A stretch of DNA of 64,000 nt from assembly GCA_026008535.1 (NCBI GenBank), contig BRKX01000012.1, forward strand, positions 23,031,848 through 23,095,847. Reading direction: 5' to 3'. Both the position numbers and the translations under genes were made by a program. A model generated the notes under the pieces. The model ran no database searches. It worked only from the letters and a program-made list of their open reading frames with translations, and had not been told where the DNA came from. This DNA is from Perilla frutescens (taxonomy: Eukaryota; Streptophyta; Magnoliopsida; Lamiales; Lamiaceae). Shown here piece by piece: positions 59,119 through 64,000 of this stretch. Numbering within the stretch: position 1 is the first letter of the stretch; every line of letters begins with the position of its first letter.

Positions 59119-59478
59119 TTTTTTTTAAATAACCCAAATTTAAAAAAAATTAATAAAAAGTACCCCCTTTTTACAAATCTAACATTTGATCAATTTTTCG
59201 GCTAAAAAATCGTTCATAGCTGATTGCATTTTAGGATTTCTATTTCGCTAAAAATTTCACTTTTGGTCCCGTAGTATCTATTTTGGTCCTAAAACTGGCG
59301 GCCGTCACCCCGTTTTTTTTTTCCGTCTAAATTGTGGGACCAAAATTGATAATCCAGGTTCTATGGGACCAAATTTAATAACAATTTCTGAAATAGGACC
59401 AAATGTGGTAGGGTTATGACCAAAATCGAACTAGGTCATATCCTATGGGACCAAAATTGGATTTTTCTCGAGGGGGAG

Positions 59479-60479
59479 GGGGGCAAGGTTGTGGTTTTTA
59501 ATTGCATTTTGAAGGTTATGCGAAAATTGTAAAAATATGATAAACATTGTGTTAATCATTGCAACCTTATTTTTTAAAAAATACAAAGGCTATGTTTGGT
59601 TGTTACTTACTCTGGGCGGGGAAGTAATCTTATTCCAATGTTTTAAATTTATGTGTTTTGTTCAATTTTAATGTATTTAAGAAAGTAAAATGATTCATAA
59701 TCTCAAGGAAAATTATACAACTTTCCGAAATTTCTTTTTACTTAATGAAAGTTGGTATTTTGATAAAAAGAAAATTGATACGTGATTTATGTTTTATTAA
59801 AAAAATTCACAAGGCAAGGTCTCTCCTAAAATTTTCAAACTCCAGCTACTCATGCATCACAAAGTCAGAATTTAGGTTAAATCTCTCTTTTATCCTTATA
59901 TATGTTTTTTATAGGGACTTCCACCCTACCTCATGGAATAATACTCACATGGAGGTATGATTTTGACAAGTATACAATCACATTTTGTGATTGGATACTT
60001 GTCAAAATCTCATCAAATTGTCATGCCAAATGACAATATCTTATCCTTGTGGATAGTACCCACATGGTATGGTAGAATTTTCCATATTTTACCTTTAAAG
60101 AGAAAAATTCTAATTGAGTTGTTCAAGAATGCTTTTTTCTTATAAATAAAAAACAAAACAAAAGGAATTATTTTTATTTACTTTTTAACCGTAAGCACGA
60201 GCACAAGTCATCCTAGTGTGATTTCAATTTTCAAGAATTACTACTTTAGATGTTTTTTACACTAAATGTATAAGTGCGTGAAAATTTTATTCGTTGGAAC
60301 ATGGTTGAATATCAGTAAACCATAACATATATGTTCGAAATTTAATTTATTTCATTTTTGCTATAATAACTTCGTCTAAGTTACCTGTCAATCTGTCATG
60401 CTCTAGTCCCTACTACTTTTTTGTTAAATAAATCAAAATTGCCAGTAGGCAGAGTTGCTACTTCTGCCCACCTGTAGCA

Positions 60480-60524
<45 letters not shown>

Positions 60525-60865
60525 CATATTTCTTTATATAATTATATATAAATACAAACTCCATTCACTCTTGATTGAGGAGAGAGACTCGTAATCCAAA
60601 AAAACAAAATCGGCAAAACAAGCGATCCAAATTATCAAGCAAGTGAACATCCAAATATCAACAAATAAAAACATGACAATCCAAAATGGAAGAAAAGCCC
60701 AATGGGCTAGAAGTGTAGAATCAATAGAGCGCAGGCTGGTTATCCAATTGATAAATAGGCAATTTTATAACTGACTCAATGACGTCTGGAGGCAGAGGTA
60801 CAACATTTATAAGACGAGTTAAAAGTTCACTCAATTTTTTTATATTTAGTTTTTTGTATAAACAA
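59479..60865. other. intergenic, no gene seen; one hairpin and an (AT)n tract
   Basis: A near-perfect stem-loop sits at 59960-60008 (22-base arms with one mismatch, 5-base loop). (AT)n runs at 60486-60521. The remainder is AT-rich without frames of note. Confidence 0.5.
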
Positions 60866-61052
60866 CTTGGGGAATAGCCTAGTTATGAAGTCGAATAGTC
60901 TGGGATTGTAGATGTTTTGTTCAAATTAAAAACACATCTAGGTTCAAATTCAACTAACACCTCTAGGTGCAAGAATGTCGCGCTTGATTTTTCAAGTGTT
61001 ATTTACTTATTATGTGTGATTAACATGCATATTGTATATGGATAGAGTTTAC
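60866..61052 (+). repeat. decayed SINE-like sequence, left part (interrupted)
   Basis: TAGCCTAGTTATGAAG, GGTTCAAATTC, CACCTCTAGGTGCAAG and TTCAAGTGTTATTTAC appear in the same order as GACCTAGTGG, AGTTTGACC, CACCACTAGGTGTGAG and CCAAGTGTGATTTAC in the SINE at 63614. The matching 3' part appears after the hAT-like MITE, at 61856-61980 (GGTTGCAAGTTATTACAC, TTTACCCAATGCACACC). Confidence 0.4.
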
Positions 61053-61060
61053 TCGGCAAG

Positions 61061-61847
61061 CAGGGACGGACGCAGGAATTTTGATTTGGGGAGGCGAAAA
61101 ACGCGCGCGCGCGCGCGCACACACACACATATATATATCTACACGTAACTACTTATCTCAATTAAAATAAAATTATATTTATTTGAAATTTTGGCATCAT
61201 AAGTCGTACTTGACGTTTTTTCATAATTTTAAATTCATCTATAATTGACTCGGCATTAAAAGTCTCGATAATTTCTTTCTCAATATACATTGGGGAATGT
61301 AAAACCTTAACTTAAACTTGTTGCAAAACTCCAACAAAAATTAATAAAAAAAATAACTTAAATGCACAATTTGAGCATAATGACACACTATTGTATTATA
61401 GGTAAATTAAAAAATCATAAAACATAAATAAAATCATAACTTTAAAGTCTTGAAGCATTTATTCTCAAATTCATAAATATAAAAAAATACTTAAAATATA
61501 ATGAAATAAACTTAAAATATTAATAAGAATAAATAAGGGGAAATATAACAATAAAATGAACTCACACAAGTAGTAAAGTAGCAATATAAACAAAATGAAA
61601 ATACTTTTGAATTTTTAAATAAAATTATTGATTTAACATTATACTATTCTGGGCCTCTCATTACATCAATTTAAAATCTATATGGACCATACTTAGATAT
61701 TAATAAATCAAATGTCCAAAAATATTAATACTTGGGGGGGCAAAAATATTATATTTATATAATAATTATATAACATATATATACTAATTTTTTTTATAAA
61801 ATTTGAGGGGGGCGGCTGCCCCCACCAGCCCCCTAGGTCCGTCGTTG
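61061..61847. mobile_element. hAT-like MITE with decayed 8-bp target duplication
   Basis: The left end CAGGGACGGACGCAGG and the complement of the right end CAACGACGGACCTAGG match imperfectly. The flanking octamers TCGGCAAG (61053-61060) and TCGACGAG (61848-61855) agree at six of eight, the size made by hAT transposases. G-rich phrases near both ends (GGGGAGGC; GGGGGGCGGC) support it. There is no coding frame. Confidence 0.55.
61102..61138. repeat. compound (CG)n(CA)n(TA)n microsatellite
   Basis: An alternating purine-pyrimidine tract of 37 bases: CG x8, then CA, then TA units. A (CG)8 run is very rare in an AT-rich, methylated plant genome. Confidence 0.9.
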
Positions 61848-61984
61848 TCGACGAGTGCATCTGTCACGCCTATTTTTTCGAATGTGGTTGCAAGTTATTA
61901 CACAAATACAAAATTTACCCAATGCACACCATCAGATCTGTGTGATTTGCAAACTATTGCACAATTGCAAAGTTTGCCCAATTG

Positions 61985-63340
61985 ATAAACTGAATTTTTG
62001 CTCCAAATTAGAGTTTGTTTTGTTGATTTAATGTGCATTAGTTCACGTTTATTCCCGATTTCACTTGTTTGGACAAGACATTGTTTGATTTTATTTTGTA
62101 GGAAATTGAATCGAAAGTCATTAGAAGTTGATGAAATCAAGTTCCAAGACTTGATGGTTCGAATAGAAGCTTAATTGGGATGAGAAAGCGCCGGGAAAAT
62201 GCATTTCGTGAGTGCGGGCAATGAGCACAGACCGTGCTTGGCGTTGCACGGTCCGTGCTAAAGTTACAAATCGAGACAAAAGATTGCAGAAGGATTGCAC
62301 AGTCTGTGCTAAGCTAGCACAACCCGTGCTATTTTGTATTGCATGGACCGTGCTATTTTACGGTCTTCTTCACGGATTTCATTTTGGGTTTTGATCATTT
62401 TCATCTCGGACTTAGACCACTCATTCGATATTTAAGGGTTCTTTTGCATGAAATTTTGACAGCTTTTACCCTACAGAGAGAGCAGATAATACAGTGGAGA
62501 AGATAGAGAAGAGACTGCAAAGATCAAAGACGCATCTTATAGACTAAGTTTATTTATGCTTTATTCGATTGAGATTACTATGTTGACTATTTATTTGTGT
62601 TTATCGTCTTTGGATTTTGAACACAAGATGATTAGCTAAACTTCTAGAGGCCCTATGGTTGTTGATTGTTTTATGAATTCATGATTTGAAGTAATTTGTT
62701 GTCTCGTTCTATTTCTTGTTTGTGCATCCTCGTTTACCGTTATCTTATGTGATTGAATTGATCAGTTTTGCACTTGTGTAATTATTTTATTATTCACTCG
62801 AGAGAGGTTAGTAGGTTAACGGATCATGATTGCACAACACGAGTATGCTAGATCGATAGATTGACAGGTGTCTTGAGGATAATAAATCTGAGGTTTTAAT
62901 TGGAGATAAGAATTAGAGTCTATTCTATTGTTATAGCTTACTCGAGAGAGATTGTAATAATTACATTAGTGATTCTCCTACAAGATTAAAATTAAATTGG
63001 TTGAATAAATTATCTGAAAATCGGGAAATTCATTTAACAGCAACACCTTAGAATCCATCTCTATATCTGTTTATCCAATTTTCTTAGCTTGATTTATGTA
63101 TTTTGCAATATTTAGTTCCTTAAAAATCAAACTCTTAATTCGGTTCTCTAGATAAAGTAAAACAATGCAATTAGGTACTTAGTCAGATTACATAGTCAGT
63201 CTCTGTGATTATGACTTTGCTCATATTATTTTACTATAAATTACCCCGTTCTTCTACGTGTAGTATTTTTAGTAAAATAAAATATCGAATAAATGCACAC
63301 TCTTAGGTGGCAATCGCGGGTTACCATCATTATATTAAAA
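61985..63340 (+). repeat. LTR-like non-coding sequence, probably gypsy-type
   Basis: No gene. Repeated CACGGTCCGTGCT/GCACAACCCGTGCT phrases (62225-62370), a leader-like TTTACCCTACAGAGAGAGCAG, and an end reading GTGGCAATCGCGGGTTACC look like large plant LTRs. The opposite-orientation stretches at 14790-16080 and 17000-17850 have the same style. Boundaries could not be set. Confidence 0.35.
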
Positions 63341-63613
63341 AAAAAAGATAAATAGCGAGTATAATACAAGTTACAATTTGAAAAAAATAAAACCCTACCT
63401 AACTACATCCATGCACACAAGTACCTTTGACTTGTTATTTGGTTGGTATCTTATATATTATAGTTTTTTTAAGATACTTGCAATTTCTACTTATAAAAAA
63501 GACTTATCAAATATCATAATCTAAAAAATATATTGTATTTAAACTAATTATAACCTTTAAGTTAGGAGATTGTCACTTCAACAACTCAACCGCTTGATAA
63601 GGACAACTGTCTC

Positions 63614-63835
63614 GTAGTCCCCTCGGGGATGACCTAGTGGTGGAGTGGTGTTTCTTGAGGTCAAAGTCTCAAGTTTGACCCACAACCAACACCACTAGGT
63701 GTGAGCCTATCACACCTGGCTTGCCAAGTGTGATTTACCTCCCATGTGTAGGTTTGCAGGCTATTACACAGGGGCGGAGTTTACCCAGTGCGCACCACAG
63801 TAACGACTGCGGGTTACCCTCAACATCCAAAAAAA
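63614..63835 (+). mobile_element. tRNA-derived SINE with 15-bp target duplication
   Basis: A tRNA-like head has a Pol III A-box-like GACCTAGTGG (63631-63640) and B-box-like AAGTTTGACC (63671-63680) at normal spacing. The body contains a short inverted phrase (CACCACTAGGTGTGAG) and ends in an A tail (63829-63837). AAGGACAACTGTCTC (63599-63613) and AAGGACAATTGTCTC (63836-63850) flank it with one mismatch, as expected for LINE-driven insertion. There is no coding frame. Confidence 0.72.
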
Positions 63836-63850
63836 AAGGACAATTGTCTC

Positions 63851-64000
63851 ATGGTTAAGGGTTCAAATTTCATGTTACACTTCTTTGTGTTTCACTCGGT
63901 ATTTCACTATATATCAAATTTATAATTTTATTAATATTTATTATAAAATAAAAATTAATTCTAACATATAATCATAGCCAACATTTATCAACAAAAACTG
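63851..64000. other. window edge, no gene seen
   Basis: AT-rich sequence with no feature recognised. Confidence 0.5.

Larger units (their letters stand above)
57255..59469. mobile_element. Mutator-like non-autonomous element with 9-bp target duplication
   Basis: The left end AGAGAAAAATTCAATTTTGG and the complement of the right end GAGAAAAATCCAATTTTGG start inverted repeats that continue for ~80 bases with TTTTGGTCCCATAGGA and AACCCTACCACATTT in both. GAGGGGGAG is present exactly at 57246-57254 and 59470-59478. Nine-base duplication plus long TIRs indicates a MULE. Inside lie a broken GRF zinc-finger exon and a nested CACTA-like element; there is no transposase. Confidence 0.75.

Noticed and set aside
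59590..60130. A MITE spanning GGCTATGTTTGGTTG to the hairpin region
   Set aside because: The left end looks like a MITE start, but no matching inverted right end or target duplication was found.
63614..63835. A functional tRNA gene
   Set aside because: Only A- and B-box-like stretches are present; no cloverleaf can be drawn and the unit has an A tail and target duplication, so it is a SINE.

Overview
The window is nuclear DNA of a flowering plant, most likely a eudicot. Genes are split by many introns, the intergenic DNA is AT-rich, and LTR retrotransposons and small TIR elements are abundant. An asterid or Lamiales-type host is only a guess from the flavour of the retroelements. There is no bacterial, operon or CRISPR signal. 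Gene models were assembled by eye by joining exons at splice sites and checking reading phase. All family names come from recognising the proteins, not from a search.

Bases 1-23457 are nested retroelement territory. A Ty1/copia (Sirevirus-like) element on the + strand enters from the left edge: gag zinc knuckle, coiled coil, protease, integrase, RT and RNase H. It carries three successive, diverged versions of one extra 3' ORF (5783-13206), a polypurine tract and a 3' LTR (13846-14634). Next come gypsy-like non-coding debris, a minus-strand copia gag/protease fragment (16090-16996), a probable solo LTR with a target duplication (17852-19291), and a second related 3' LTR (21854-23457) that abuts half of a TIR repeat.

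Bases 23458-52530 are the gene-bearing part. On the minus strand lies a TPR/kinesin-light-chain-related gene (25643-29836) whose last exon is tandemly duplicated in frame. Then follow ATG9 (31049-35594, minus, nine coding exons, 868 aa, with a 5'UTR intron), TGD1 (42474-43652, plus, 358 aa) and the Notchless/NLE ribosome-assembly gene (44348-52445, minus, 13 exons, 484 aa, one GC-AG intron). TGD1 and NLE converge; ATG9 and TGD1 diverge across about 3-5 kb. The genes are unrelated housekeeping functions (autophagy, plastid lipid import, 60S assembly) and show no joint pathway.

Bases 52531-64000 are a mosaic of small DNA transposons. The most notable is a PIF/Harbinger-like TIR element (54896-56559, TTA target duplication) that contains a complete, intron-bearing COX17 gene. 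Another is a Mutator-like element (57255-59469, 9-bp target duplication) with a truncated GRF zinc-finger exon and a nested CACTA-like element. The right edge holds a hAT-like MITE, a retroelement LTR-like stretch and a tRNA-derived SINE with a 15-bp target duplication.
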